A stretch of 64,000 bases of DNA. It comes from Bacteroidales bacterium. Lineage in GTDB: Bacteria > Bacteroidota > Bacteroidia > Bacteroidales > Bacteroidaceae. Under the pieces are notes generated by a model. The model saw nothing but the letters and a program-made list of their open reading frames with translations. It was not told where the DNA came from and searched no databases. Below are positions 30,084 through 41,559 of this stretch, in pieces (within the stretch, counting starts at the first letter, position 1; every line of letters begins with the position of its first letter). The stretch spans positions 26,217 to 90,216 of the forward strand of contig JAATGU010000049.1 of the NCBI GenBank assembly GCA_015654535.1, read 5' to 3'. A program made the position numbers and the translations under genes.

Positions 30084-31034
30084 CTATTTGTTTTTCACAA
30101 ACGAGCTGTCGATCAAATCTTTTTCATTATAATTTTCGGGAATCAATTGTTTTATTTTTAGCCAGATAATACTTGCCTTAATATCTTTATTTTCGGGAAG
30201 TTTTGCTTGCTGGTAGTTAGGGATTGGGATCTGGCCCGCTAATGATTCGGATACTTCACATTGATCAGCGAGTACTTTGTTCCACTTCTTTTGCGGATGC
30301 GTTTTTATATAATCAACTCCTAGGTTATATCCTTGGATTAACGCTTTTATTTCTTTTCTCTTTTCTTTTATGGCACTTTCGGAAAAAATAGTTTCTGTTG
30401 CACTAATACCTAGTTTCTGAGTGGTGGTCAATGATTTTAGTCCCTCTTTTTTAGCAATGGTGGCATATGGGTCGGGTAAGAAAGAAGCATCAATTTGTCC
30501 ATTTTCTAGCATTTCCAAACGAAGAGGTATTTTATTGATTTCCGGCTTGTTAACATTTACAGATAAAATATTAGCTGATTGCAGTGCCATATCCGTGGAA
30601 AACTCAGTCACTGTATTTTCAGAAACACCAATATTCGTTTGTCTTAGATCGGTAAGGGCTTTAATATTTGACTCTGCTTTTACTATCAAGTAAAAAATGC
30701 CATCATTTTTCATGACTATTTTTAGCTTCAATCCATTAGCCTGTTGCGTAATTGCTCCGGTTAAATCTGTTATTGCACCATCTATCTTCCCGGATCTAAA
30801 GGCTAGATCGCGTTCATTGGCAGAGAAAAAACGAATGAAATTAAGTTTTAATCCTAATGAGTCATATACTCCTTGCTTTTGAGCAACGGCAAAAGGAATA
30901 TAATCCATTGATGACATAACCCCCAGATTAATTTCTTTTAATTCATATTCATTAGCGACATTCCTTTTCCCTTTGCAGGAGGTGAAGATGAATGTGGTAA
31001 GGACAATAGTGATAAGTAAGATGTATTTTTTCAT
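30084..31034 (-). CDS. Orphan ABC transporter substrate-binding lipoprotein (NMT1/SsuA-like)
   Basis: 316 aa; lipobox FIFTSCKG, LGVMSSMDYIPFAVAQKQGVYDSLGLKLNFIRFFSANERDLAFRSGKIDGAITDL. Confidence 0.85.
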   Translation of the reverse strand: MKKYILLITIVLTTFIFTSCKGKRNVANEYELKEINLGVMSSMDYIPFAVAQKQGVYDSLGLKLNFIRFFSANERDLAFRSGKIDGAITDLTGAITQQANGLKLKIVMKNDGIFYLIVKAESNIKALTDLRQTNIGVSENTVTEFSTDMALQSANILSVNVNKPEINKIPLRLEMLENGQIDASFLPDPYATIAKKEGLKSLTTTQKLGISATETIFSESAIKEKRKEIKALIQGYNLGVDYIKTHPQKKWNKVLADQCEVSESLAGQIPIPNYQQAKLPENKDIKASIIWLKIKQLIPENYNEKDLIDSSFVKNK

Positions 31035-31071
31035 TGAAAAAAAATCATAGAAAGGTTAACCGATCAAATTT

Positions 31072-31145
31072 AAAAAGAGAGTGCTTCAAAAGTGTTTCGA
31101 ATCTTTTAAAACTTCGATTTTTACTTTTGAAATACTCTCTTTTTA
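31072..31145. terminator. Long hairpin terminator candidate
   Basis: AAAAAGAGAGTGCTTCAAAAGT ... ACTTTTGAAATACTCTCTTTTT. Confidence 0.7.
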
Positions 31146-31172
31146 ATTTATATGTCTACATTCTTTTGGAAA

Positions 31173-32435
31173 TTAGGCTTCTTCAATGGCTGCAATTCCT
31201 GGAAGTTCTTTTCCTTCAATTGCTTCTAGTAAAGCACCACCACCAGTGGAAACGTAAGATACGCCATCAGCTAAACCGAACTTGTTTACACAAGCTACAG
31301 AGTCGCCGCCACCTACAAGAGAAAATGCTCCGTTTTTAGTTGCTTCAACGATTGCCTCACCTACCGCACGCGAACCTGATGTAAAGTTATCAAATTCGAA
31401 TACACCTGTAGGACCATTCCAAAGGATTGTTTTAGACTTCTTGATCACTTCGGCAAATTTTGCTTCGGTTTTAGGACCGATATCAAGGCCTTCCCATCCG
31501 TCAGGAATTTCGTCTACCGGAACAAACTGAGTGTGGGCATCGTTTGAGAAACTATCGGCAATCTTAGCATCTTCAGCCAATACTAAGTTCACCTTGTTTG
31601 CTTTTGCTTTTTCAATTAATTCAAGAGCTAAATCCAATTTGTCATCTTCACAGAGTGAGATACCAATCTTACCACCCATTGCCTTGGTGAAAGTATAAGT
31701 CATGCCCCCTGCAATAATCAGATTGTCTACTTTAGAAAGTAAGTTTTCAATTATTTCGATTTTGGAAGAAACTTTAGATCCACCCATAATGGCAGTAAAA
31801 GGACGATTAATATCTTTCAATATTCTTTCCACCGCTTTTACTTCTTTGTCCATTAAGAAACCAAACATTTTGTGATCAGTATCAAAATATTTAGCAATCA
31901 GTGCAGTAGAAGCGTGAGCACGGTGAGCAGTACCGAAAGCATCATTTACATAGCAATCTGCATAAGAAGCTAATGTTTTAGTGAAGGTCTTCTGGCTTTC
32001 TTTTACTACTTTCTTTGCAGCCGCTTTTTCTTCATCGGTCGCATCTTCTGCAAGACCTCTTGGTTTGCCTTCTTCTTCTGCATAAAAACGAAGGTTTTCA
32101 AGCAATAGAGCTTCACCGGGTTTTAAAGCAGCGGCTTTGGTAGCTGGTTCGTCACCCATACAATCGCTGGCGAATTGAACTGGTATACCAAGTAGCTCGG
32201 AAACGCGAGGTAAAATGTGCTTTAATGAGAATTTGTCAGTTGCTCCTTTCGGACGTCCGAGGTGAGAACCAATAATAAGGCTACCGCCGTCAGCGATAAT
32301 CTTCTTTAATGTAGGGAGGGCGGCACGGATACGATTGTCGTCTGTAATGTTGAAGTTTTCATCCAATGGAACATTAAAGTCCACTCTAACGAATGCCTTT
32401 TTACCGGCAAAGTTGAATTTTTCAATTGTTTGCAT
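31173..32435 (-). CDS. pgk: Phosphoglycerate kinase
   Basis: [65 protein letters not shown]. Confidence 0.97.
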   Translation of the reverse strand: MQTIEKFNFAGKKAFVRVDFNVPLDENFNITDDNRIRAALPTLKKIIADGGSLIIGSHLGRPKGATDKFSLKHILPRVSELLGIPVQFASDCMGDEPATKAAALKPGEALLLENLRFYAEEEGKPRGLAEDATDEEKAAAKKVVKESQKTFTKTLASYADCYVNDAFGTAHRAHASTALIAKYFDTDHKMFGFLMDKEVKAVERILKDINRPFTAIMGGSKVSSKIEIIENLLSKVDNLIIAGGMTYTFTKAMGGKIGISLCEDDKLDLALELIEKAKANKVNLVLAEDAKIADSFSNDAHTQFVPVDEIPDGWEGLDIGPKTEAKFAEVIKKSKTILWNGPTGVFEFDNFTSGSRAVGEAIVEATKNGAFSLVGGGDSVACVNKFGLADGVSYVSTGGGALLEAIEGKELPGIAAIEEA

Positions 32436-32519
32436 AATTCTCTTTTATTTAAAGTTCTGAATTTCTTAAATGCGAGTGCAAAGGTATTAATTATTTCCCG
32501 CTTATTTAGTAAGTTTTAT

Positions 32520-33203
32520 CTAATTATTTCCCGTTTTTGTGCCTTTTGTCTTGTCAATTATCACTTTATGTTCGTTTTTGTAATATTTACATAGCGATTG
32601 CAATCCACAGCTATCACATTTGGGATTTCTGGCGACGCAGACATATCTTCCGTGAAGAATCAGCCAATGATGGGCGATGGGAAGTAACTCGCCAGGTATA
32701 TACTTTACTAACTCTTTTTCAGTAGTTAATGGCGTTTTAGAGTTCGTAGTCAGACCAATGCGATTAGAAACGCGGAACACATGAGTGTCTACCGGCATGG
32801 CTTCTTTATTGAATATAACAGCACGAATAACATTGGCAGTCTTTCTCCCAACCCCGGGCATTTTCTCTAATAAATCAAGATCGGATGGTACTTCATCGTG
32901 GAAATCGTTATGTAATACACGCGCCATTCCTACAAGATGTTTGGCTTTGTTATTGGGGTAGGATACACTTCTGATATATTCAAATATAACTTCTGGTGTA
33001 CTTGTTGCCAAGGCTTCGGCAGTGGGGTAGTCCTGAAATAGTCGGGGAGTAATAAGATTTACTCGTTTGTCTGTACATTGTGCAGAAAGAATGACGGCAA
33101 CTAATAATTCATAAGGACTTTTATAATTTAGTTCTGTTTCAGCAACCGGCATATTTTTTTTGAACCATTCTATTACTTCATGATATAGTTCTTTCTTTCT
33201 CAT
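32520..33203 (-). CDS. nth: Endonuclease III
   Basis: SAQCTDKRVN, HhH LLEKMPGVGRKTANVI, VDTHVFRVSNRIGL, C-terminal 4Fe-4S Cys cluster. Confidence 0.95.
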   Translation of the reverse strand: MRKKELYHEVIEWFKKNMPVAETELNYKSPYELLVAVILSAQCTDKRVNLITPRLFQDYPTAEALATSTPEVIFEYIRSVSYPNNKAKHLVGMARVLHNDFHDEVPSDLDLLEKMPGVGRKTANVIRAVIFNKEAMPVDTHVFRVSNRIGLTTNSKTPLTTEKELVKYIPGELLPIAHHWLILHGRYVCVARNPKCDSCGLQSLCKYYKNEHKVIIDKTKGTKTGNN

Positions 33204-33209
33204 CTTCTT

Positions 33210-34406
33210 TTATCTTAATTTGTTACGTTCAAAGTGAGGTGTTACTTTCATATTGAAATAGATGACGGCAAAGACAGTGAGGCATGCTCCAAGAAGAAAA
33301 GCTTTGCCAAAGTTAGCAATTTGTCCGATGTAGCCTCCTAGCATAAGTCCTGCTCCAATACCAATATCCCATGAAGTGAGGTAGGTAGAAGTTGCCGTTC
33401 CCCGTTGATGGTTTGGTGCCAAATTAACAAAAAGGGTGTTGAAGGCAGGAAACATTGTTCCAAAACCAATTCCCAAAAATAGTGCGATGCCAAAGAATAT
33501 TCGTGTGGCAATCAAACTATCCCATTTCATTAATGCTTCGCAGGCATAGAGCATAAAAAAACAAACACATACAAGACTCATTCCTATAGAAATGACAGTC
33601 GTTATTCTGCCCTTGTCCACTTGTCTACCGGAGAACAGACGCGAAATAGCCATACCGATGGCCATAAATGTAAAAAAAAGGCCTGTTCCACTGGTAATGC
33701 CCATTTCTTTGGCATACATAGCCACGTAGGTAGTGGTCATGCCATAAGGAATAGAAAGTAATAATAAATCTATTCCGGCAGGAATCCATTTTATCAAAAC
33801 AAAGCGGTCCAGTGAGAGAGGCTCTTTTTTCACGGGTAGTTTTACTGGAGTTTTTACCAGAGTGGCCATGATAAATCCTAAACTACAAGATATAAGTGCA
33901 CACGTAAATATGACTTCAAATGAATAAGCCTCATGTAAAAAAAGTCCAACCATGGGACCGATGCTCATAGCGGAGTTGTTCATTAATCCATAATAACCAA
34001 GTCCTTCTCCTCTTCGAGAAGAAGGCATAATGTCTATTACAATTGTATTTCCCGCTACGGTTACTGTTCCGAAAGCAAAACCATGAGCAATTCGTAAAAG
34101 AGTGAATAGTGTGAGAGTTCCCGCAAATAAATAACCTGCAAAGATTCCGGTAAAGATAAAAAAGGCAAATAAATAAAGTGGTTTACGGGAGAATGTATCG
34201 AGTAAATATCCTGAAAATGGACGTATACAGAGTGCTGCAATGGTATAACAGGAGAGAATAATTCCTACGGAAGCATTGTTAGATTTGAATACTTCTGTGA
34301 GATAGAAAGGAAGGATGGGCAAGAGTAGATAAAAGCCAAAGTACAGTAAAAAGTTTGCAGAAAGAATATAAAGGTAGCTGCGGGTCAGTAATTTGTCTTT
34401 TGTCAT
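33210..34406 (-). CDS. MFS transporter
   Basis: 398 aa, 12-TM profile, GYLLDTFSRKPLYLF motif. Confidence 0.9.
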   Translation of the reverse strand: MTKDKLLTRSYLYILSANFLLYFGFYLLLPILPFYLTEVFKSNNASVGIILSCYTIAALCIRPFSGYLLDTFSRKPLYLFAFFIFTGIFAGYLFAGTLTLFTLLRIAHGFAFGTVTVAGNTIVIDIMPSSRRGEGLGYYGLMNNSAMSIGPMVGLFLHEAYSFEVIFTCALISCSLGFIMATLVKTPVKLPVKKEPLSLDRFVLIKWIPAGIDLLLLSIPYGMTTTYVAMYAKEMGITSGTGLFFTFMAIGMAISRLFSGRQVDKGRITTVISIGMSLVCVCFFMLYACEALMKWDSLIATRIFFGIALFLGIGFGTMFPAFNTLFVNLAPNHQRGTATSTYLTSWDIGIGAGLMLGGYIGQIANFGKAFLLGACLTVFAVIYFNMKVTPHFERNKLR

Positions 34407-34500
34407 AAACTGAGTATTTAAGAATAAACAAAGAACAATGGATAATGATTAGTGCAATTGCTTGAATTATTCATCATTTATTGTTCTTTATTCATTTATG

Positions 34501-35520
34501 TTAGTTCGCTGCTTCAAATTCTTTTAGGAATCGAGTATCATTTTCGGAGAACATACGAAGATCTTTTACCTGATATTTCAGGTTTGTGATCCGTTCAATT
34601 CCCATTCCAAGAGCGTAACCGGAATAAACTTTACTATCAATGCCATTACTTTCGAGTACATTGGGATCAACCATACCACAACCAAGGATCTCCACCCAAC
34701 CGGTATGCTTGCAAAACGGGCAACCCTTACCGCCACAAATGTTACAACTAATATCCATTTCCGCACTTGGCTCTGTGAAAGGGAAGTAACTTGGACGAAG
34801 ACGTATTTTAGTCTCTGCACCAAACATTTCTCTAGCAAAGAGAAGAAGCACTTGTTTTAGATCTGTAAAAGAAACATCTTTATCAATATAAAGAGCTTCC
34901 ACCTGATGGAAGAAGCAATGCGCGCGATAACTAATGGCTTCATTGCGATATACACGTCCCGGACAAATAATACGGATAGGTGGTTGTGTTACTTCCATTA
35001 CCCGGCTTTGCACAGAAGAAGTATGTGTACGTAATAAAACGTCGGGATGGGATTCAATGAAGAATGTATCCTGCATATCTCTTGCCGGATGATCTTCTGC
35101 AAAGTTAAGTGCAGAGAATACATGCCAATCATCTTCTATCTCCGGTCCTTCTGCAATGCTAAATCCCAAGCGACCAAAAATGTCGATAATTTCATTTTTT
35201 ACAATGGACAAAGGATGGCGACTTCCCAGATTAATGGGATAAGCAGAGCGGGTTAAGTCTAAATCATAAGATGTATTATCCTGATTTTCAAAAGATTCTT
35301 TTAGAATATTAATACGTTCCTGAGCTTTCGTTTTTAGCTCGTTCAGTCTCATTCCTACTTCTTTCTTTTGATCAGCTGTCACATTACGAAAATCGGCCAT
35401 CAAATCGTTTATGGCTCCTTTTTTACTCAAATACTTAATGCGGAGAGCTTCCAATTCTTCCGCATTAGCAGCTTTTAATGTTTCAACTTCTTCCAGTAGT
35501 TGTTTTATTTTAGCTATCAT
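34501..35520 (-). CDS. pheS: Phenylalanyl-tRNA synthetase alpha subunit
   Basis: SRHPLSIVKNEIIDIFGRLGFSIAEGPEIEDDWHVFSALNFAEDHPARDMQDTFF. Confidence 0.97.
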   Translation of the reverse strand: MIAKIKQLLEEVETLKAANAEELEALRIKYLSKKGAINDLMADFRNVTADQKKEVGMRLNELKTKAQERINILKESFENQDNTSYDLDLTRSAYPINLGSRHPLSIVKNEIIDIFGRLGFSIAEGPEIEDDWHVFSALNFAEDHPARDMQDTFFIESHPDVLLRTHTSSVQSRVMEVTQPPIRIICPGRVYRNEAISYRAHCFFHQVEALYIDKDVSFTDLKQVLLLFAREMFGAETKIRLRPSYFPFTEPSAEMDISCNICGGKGCPFCKHTGWVEILGCGMVDPNVLESNGIDSKVYSGYALGMGIERITNLKYQVKDLRMFSENDTRFLKEFEAAN

Positions 35521-36059
35521 ACTTTTTTAATTAATTCCATTCCTTTTAGAATTGCTGCTTCATTCATTGGAATGAGATGATGATGACGTTCGGGGAGAGT
35601 CTTTTTTAGTCCCTTTATAACACTTTCAATACTTACAATAGGGCGAAGTTTTAATAAACCTCCTAACACAATCATGTTAAAAGCTTTGGCATTATTCATC
35701 TCATTAGCAGCGTCCATGGCGTCAATACGGTAAACTTCAATGTCTGTGCGTTTAGGTGGAACATTAATTCCATATCCATCATAAATCAGTATGCCACCAG
35801 GCTTTACTTTATTCTCAAATTTCTCTAATGAAGGCTGATTCAAGATGATTGCAGTATCATACTTACTTAAGATAGGAGAAGAGATCTTTTCATCACTTAC
35901 AATAACAGTAACATTGGCTGTTCCTCCTCTTTGTTCTGGTCCATAAGCTGGCATCCAACTAACTTCTTTTCCTTCCATTAAACCTGAATAGGCTAGGATT
36001 TTGCCCATAGACAAGACTCCTTGTCCACCAAATCCAGCTATGATTATTTCTTCTTTCAT
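35517..36059 (-). CDS. 2-oxoacid:acceptor oxidoreductase gamma subunit
   Basis: IIIAGFGGQGVLSMGKILAYSGLMEGKEVSWMPAYGPEQRGGTANVTVIVSD. Confidence 0.93.
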   Translation of the reverse strand: MKEEIIIAGFGGQGVLSMGKILAYSGLMEGKEVSWMPAYGPEQRGGTANVTVIVSDEKISSPILSKYDTAIILNQPSLEKFENKVKPGGILIYDGYGINVPPKRTDIEVYRIDAMDAANEMNNAKAFNMIVLGGLLKLRPIVSIESVIKGLKKTLPERHHHLIPMNEAAILKGMELIKKV

Positions 36060-36079
36060 TGCTCTGACTTTTAGGTCTA

Positions 36080-36841
36080 TTATTTATCTTTTAAATCACC
36101 CAATGGATAGTAAGGAAACATATTCTCCTCCATCCATTTATTAGCGGCCTCGGGAGTCATTTTCCAACCGGAACTACAGGTAGAAACGATTTCCACCAGA
36201 TTAGAACCTTTTTCATTCATTGAATTTTCGAATGCTTTACGAATCGCTTTTTTTGTTTTCCTTATAGCAGCGGTTGTCTCAACAGATTGGCGGGTCACAT
36301 AAGCTGTACCTTCCAATGTTGCGGCTATTTCAGTTATCTTAAGGGGGTACCCGTGTAACTTTACATCACGGCCGTAAGGGCTGGTTGCGGTTTTCATCCC
36401 CAGCAGGGTTGTTGGAGCCATTTGTCCGCCTGTCATGCCGTAAATAGCATTATTAATAAAGATAATTGTGATATTTTCACCTCGGTTTAAAGCATGAATT
36501 GTTTCAGCCGTACCAATGCAAGCCAAGTCACCGTCTCCCTGATAAGTAAAGACCAGTCTGTCCGGCCATAGACGTTTGATTGCGCTAGCAAGAGCAGGAG
36601 CACGTCCGTGGGCGGCTTCTTGCCAATCTATGTCTATATAATTGTAAATAAAGACAGCACAACCTACCGGCGAAATTCCCACGGCTTTGTCTTCCAGTCC
36701 CATTTCCTCAATTACTTCGGCTACTAATTTATGTACTACACCATGACTACATCCCGGGCAATAATGCATCGGTTTATCATTCATCAATGTTGGTTTCTTA
36801 TATACTAAATTTGCTGGATTGATTATTTCTTCTTTAGTCAT
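36080..36841 (-). CDS. 2-oxoacid:ferredoxin oxidoreductase beta subunit (TPP-binding)
   Basis: HYCPGCSHGVVHKLVAEVI...HGRAPALASAIKRLWPDRLVFTYQGDGDLACIG. Confidence 0.94.
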   Translation of the reverse strand: MTKEEIINPANLVYKKPTLMNDKPMHYCPGCSHGVVHKLVAEVIEEMGLEDKAVGISPVGCAVFIYNYIDIDWQEAAHGRAPALASAIKRLWPDRLVFTYQGDGDLACIGTAETIHALNRGENITIIFINNAIYGMTGGQMAPTTLLGMKTATSPYGRDVKLHGYPLKITEIAATLEGTAYVTRQSVETTAAIRKTKKAIRKAFENSMNEKGSNLVEIVSTCSSGWKMTPEAANKWMEENMFPYYPLGDLKDK

Positions 36842-37037
36842 TGTTTCTCCTTCTTTTATTCAGATTGTTTTGGATGAATCGCAATGCGTACTCTATGAAT
36901 TTTACAAAGATAGTAACACAGCATACTATAAACATCACCATCTGATTGTTTACAGTGAAGTAGATTACAATGGTACTTAGTGTTCCAATCATAAAAATGA
37001 TATTCAGAATAAATCTGATTTTATCCAAATTCATCAT
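36834..37037 (-). CDS. Small two-TM protein within the oxidoreductase operon
   Basis: 67 aa, MMNLDKIRFILNIIFMIGTLSTIVIYFTVNNQMVMFIVCCVTIFVKFIEYALRFIQ...; its stop overlaps the beta-subunit start. Confidence 0.65.
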   Translation of the reverse strand: MMNLDKIRFILNIIFMIGTLSTIVIYFTVNNQMVMFIVCCVTIFVKFIEYALRFIQNNLNKRRRNND

Positions 37038-37043
37038 ACGTTT

Positions 37044-38126
37044 TTACTTAATTAATTTTTCTTTGATTGCTTCAACAACTTCGTCTGGGTCGGGGACAAT
37101 ACCTCCAAGGCGTCCAAAATGTTCCACTTTTACCCGGCCGTTAACAGCTAAGCGGATATCTTCAACCATTTGTCCTGCATTGAGTTCTACAGAGATCATA
37201 CCTTTTACCTTTTCAGCATAATCGGCAATGATTTTTTTAGGGAAAGGCCATAATGTGATGGGACGAAGAAGGCCAACCTTAATACCTTCTGCGCGAGCTA
37301 ATTCTATTGCTTTTTGGCAGATACGTGCACAAGAGCCGAATGCAACAATTAAATATTCCGCATCTTCACACTGAATTTCTTCATAGCGAACTTCATTTTC
37401 TTCAATAACCTTATATTTAGCCTGAAAACGAATGTTGTTTTGCTCCATTGCGGCAGGGTCAAGTTCCAATGAAGTAATGATATTGGGTTTGCGGCCACTT
37501 GTTTTTCCCGTTGTAGCCCAAGGGCATTGCGCGATAACTTCTTCATCAGTGCGGCGTTTCCTTTGGGCAGGAAGTCTCACTTTTTCCATCATCTGACCAA
37601 TTACACCGTCAGCGAGAATAATGGCAGGATTTCTGTATTTGAAAGCAAGTTCAAAGCCTAATCCCACAAAATCAGCCATTTCCTGAACGGAAGCGGGCGC
37701 CAGTGCAATCAGTCGATAATCACCATGACCACCACCTTTTACTGTTTGAAAATAGTCAGCCTGACTTGGTTGAATGGTTCCCAATCCAGGACCACCACGC
37801 ATGACATTTACAATTAAACAAGGAAGTTCAGCGCCGGCAATGTATGAGATGCCTTCTTGCTTGAGACTTATACCAGGGCTGGATGAGGAGGTCATCACCA
37901 TTTTGCCGGAACCGGCGCCTCCATAAACCATATTTATAGCAGCGACTTCACTTTCAGCCTGTAATACAACCATACCAGTTGTCTCCCATGGCTTTAGCTC
38001 TGCCAGCGTTTCCAATACTTCAGATTGAGGAGTGATAGGGTAACCGAAATATCCATCTGCCCCATAGCGAATAGCTGCGTGAGAAATGGCTTCGTTTCCC
38101 TTCATTAAAACAACTTCTTCTTCCAT
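37044..38126 (-). CDS. 2-oxoacid:ferredoxin oxidoreductase alpha subunit (VorB/KorA-like)
   Basis: LMKGNEAISHAAIRYGADGYFGYPITPQSEVLETLAEL. Confidence 0.94.
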   Translation of the reverse strand: MEEEVVLMKGNEAISHAAIRYGADGYFGYPITPQSEVLETLAELKPWETTGMVVLQAESEVAAINMVYGGAGSGKMVMTSSSSPGISLKQEGISYIAGAELPCLIVNVMRGGPGLGTIQPSQADYFQTVKGGGHGDYRLIALAPASVQEMADFVGLGFELAFKYRNPAIILADGVIGQMMEKVRLPAQRKRRTDEEVIAQCPWATTGKTSGRKPNIITSLELDPAAMEQNNIRFQAKYKVIEENEVRYEEIQCEDAEYLIVAFGSCARICQKAIELARAEGIKVGLLRPITLWPFPKKIIADYAEKVKGMISVELNAGQMVEDIRLAVNGRVKVEHFGRLGGIVPDPDEVVEAIKEKLIK

Positions 38127-38179
38127 ATATTCAAGTTTTTTTAAGTTCTTTACTAAGATTTGATAATCACTTTAATTTC

Positions 38180-38407
38180 TTAAAGTTTTACTTTAAAAAC
38201 GGTGATACATCCGTCCGGACATACCATTGCACACGAAGAACATCCAATGCAGGTATCGTCCTTTATTTCCTGAGAAAAGTTATATCCCTTGATATTTACT
38301 TCTTTTTTAGTCAGAGCCAGCACATCGAGTGGGCAAGCCACCACGCAGAGATTACATCCTTTGCACCGCTCTGTGTCTATTACTACTGCTCCTTTTATTT
38401 TAGCCAT
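38180..38407 (-). CDS. 2x[4Fe-4S] ferredoxin subunit
   Basis: CKGCNLCVVACP ... CIGCSSCAMVCP. Confidence 0.95.
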   Translation of the reverse strand: MAKIKGAVVIDTERCKGCNLCVVACPLDVLALTKKEVNIKGYNFSQEIKDDTCIGCSSCAMVCPDGCITVFKVKL

Positions 38408-38418
38408 AATTTAAGAGT

Positions 38419-38691
38419 TTATTGGTTGTACATATCCTTATTATAGAAATTCAGAATGTCCATCATCATATTTTTAGCTTGTTGAGCCGGGCTTTGAGGG
38501 TTAAGTTCAATAGCAGTGAGATAATTGTTTATTGCTGCTTGCCAGTTCCCTTGTTTACGATAAGCATTTCCACGAAGGTAGTACGCCTCGTCACACGTTG
38601 GATAGTTTCCTATTAGCTTGTCCAATGCGTTAATAGCAGCTTCCACTTCATTTTTGTCGATTAGTCCTTTTATGGTATAAAGTTCTTCCAT
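38419..38691 (-). CDS. Small TPR protein in the oxidoreductase operon
   Basis: DEAYYLRGNAYRKQGNWQAAINNYLTAIELNPQSPAQQ. Confidence 0.85.
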   Translation of the reverse strand: MEELYTIKGLIDKNEVEAAINALDKLIGNYPTCDEAYYLRGNAYRKQGNWQAAINNYLTAIELNPQSPAQQAKNMMMDILNFYNKDMYNQ

Positions 38692-38792
38692 TTTTGAATT
38701 CCTAATACTTTAGACCGGCAAAGATACTTTTAATTTTTTAATTTATATATCGGTAAGAGTGAAAAAAGAGAAAAACGACTTTTCAATTCAAA

Positions 38793-38836
38793 GAGAAGAG
38801 ACTATTATTAATGGCAAATAATAGTCTCTCTTCTTA
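38793..38836. terminator. Hairpin terminator candidate
   Basis: GAGACTATTATT (38798-38809) / AATAATAGTCTC (38817-38828) with flanking AGAAGA/TCTTCTT. Confidence 0.7.
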
Positions 38837-38869
38837 TTTAATGGTTTATTTTTTAGGAGTATACATTTG

Positions 38870-40063
<1,194 letters not shown>

Positions 40064-40164
40064 TGTGGTAAGAATGAGTTAATACTAAGGAATGATTCAA
40101 AATTACTCTTCAAAGATAAGAAATAATTCTTTGTATTAACGAAATAAAAGCAGCGTTTTTTTAT

Positions 40165-41559
40165 TTATTTGACCTCAGTTCCGTTGATAAACAATCCTTT
40201 AAAACTGATATCTTTCGCTCCTTTGTTAGAGTTTCCATTGGCTACATTATTGAAGTGGCAATTATCCACACTGACATTATATACATGGTCATTCTTTTCT
40301 AATCCAACAATATAAACACCAAACTGACTTTTTTCACAGGTTACATTTTGTAAATGTACATTCCGTACAGTCGGGGTGAAACTATGATCACAGTTCTCCC
40401 GGTTCTCATATTGAAGATTGATCTTAAGTACCGCCTCACGGCATCTCCCTACAGTTACGTTCCGCACAAATACATTTTCTATGATTCCACCACGGCAGGT
40501 ACTGGTTTTAATTCGGATAACTCGTTCCAGGTTTGGACTATCCATTTTGCAATTTTCTACAAATAGATTTTTGTATCCTCCGGAAATTTCACTTCCTATT
40601 ACAACCCCTCCGTGACCGTCTTTCATGGTACAACCGCGTACAATAACATTTTCACTGGGAATGCCCCATTTACGTCCGTCAGCGTTTCTTCCCGATTTGA
40701 TGGCTATACAATCATCGCCAGTATCAAATACGCAGTTTTCAATCAATACGTTTCTACTTGATTCAGGATCGCATCCATCGTTGTTGGGACCGTGACTACG
40801 GATGTTTACTCCGCGTACAATCATGCTTTCGCAGAATAAGGGGTGAATTACCCAGAAAGGTGAATTGCGTAAGTTTACATCTTCTATTAGTATTGTGTTG
40901 CAGGAATGAAAATTGATTAATTGCGGACGCATGCCATCTTCCGGTTTCATGATGCGTTTATATACAGGCATTAATGTTTCGCTATACATCAATAGGCGCT
41001 CCCGTCCGCCATTTTTCTGTGCGATGTCTCCTTCTTTCCATCCGTATTGTTTGGCGCCGCACATTTTCCACCAATTCTCATTAGCTCCTTGTCCGTCTAT
41101 TGTTCCCTTACCTGTAATGGCAATATTTGTTTCGCCATAGGCATAGATTAGTGGGTGAGCATTCCAGCAGTCAATACCTTCCCAACGCGTCAATACAGCA
41201 GGAAAGTATAGTTTTTGATCAGTGGAAAATTTTAGTGTCGCTCCTTCTTCTAAATGAAGATTTACATTACTTTTCAGGGTAATGGGACCAGTGTAAAATA
41301 CACCCTTGGGTACAATAACTGTTCCGCCTCCTGCCTGATTACAGATGATGATGGCATGATTAATCGCATCGTGACAAAGTTCTGTCTCATTTCCTGCTTT
41401 TGCCCCAAAGTCGGTAATAACGAATGTGCGTTGCGGAAAGGATGTCTTTTTAATTTGTTTTTCAATTTTAGCACTCTCTTCCCAGGCTTTGTCTATAGGA
41501 TCGGCATTGACAAAGATTGCTACCAAAAGCAGAGAAATGATTCCAAATACTTTTCTCAT
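40165..41559 (-). CDS. GH28-family polygalacturonase-like enzyme
   Basis: VITDFGAKAGNETELCHDAINHAI...IRSHGPNNDGCDPESSRNVLIENCVFDTGDDCIAIKSGRN...CTMKDGHGGVVIGSE. Confidence 0.93.
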   Translation of the reverse strand: MRKVFGIISLLLVAIFVNADPIDKAWEESAKIEKQIKKTSFPQRTFVITDFGAKAGNETELCHDAINHAIIICNQAGGGTVIVPKGVFYTGPITLKSNVNLHLEEGATLKFSTDQKLYFPAVLTRWEGIDCWNAHPLIYAYGETNIAITGKGTIDGQGANENWWKMCGAKQYGWKEGDIAQKNGGRERLLMYSETLMPVYKRIMKPEDGMRPQLINFHSCNTILIEDVNLRNSPFWVIHPLFCESMIVRGVNIRSHGPNNDGCDPESSRNVLIENCVFDTGDDCIAIKSGRNADGRKWGIPSENVIVRGCTMKDGHGGVVIGSEISGGYKNLFVENCKMDSPNLERVIRIKTSTCRGGIIENVFVRNVTVGRCREAVLKINLQYENRENCDHSFTPTVRNVHLQNVTCEKSQFGVYIVGLEKNDHVYNVSVDNCHFNNVANGNSNKGAKDISFKGLFINGTEVK

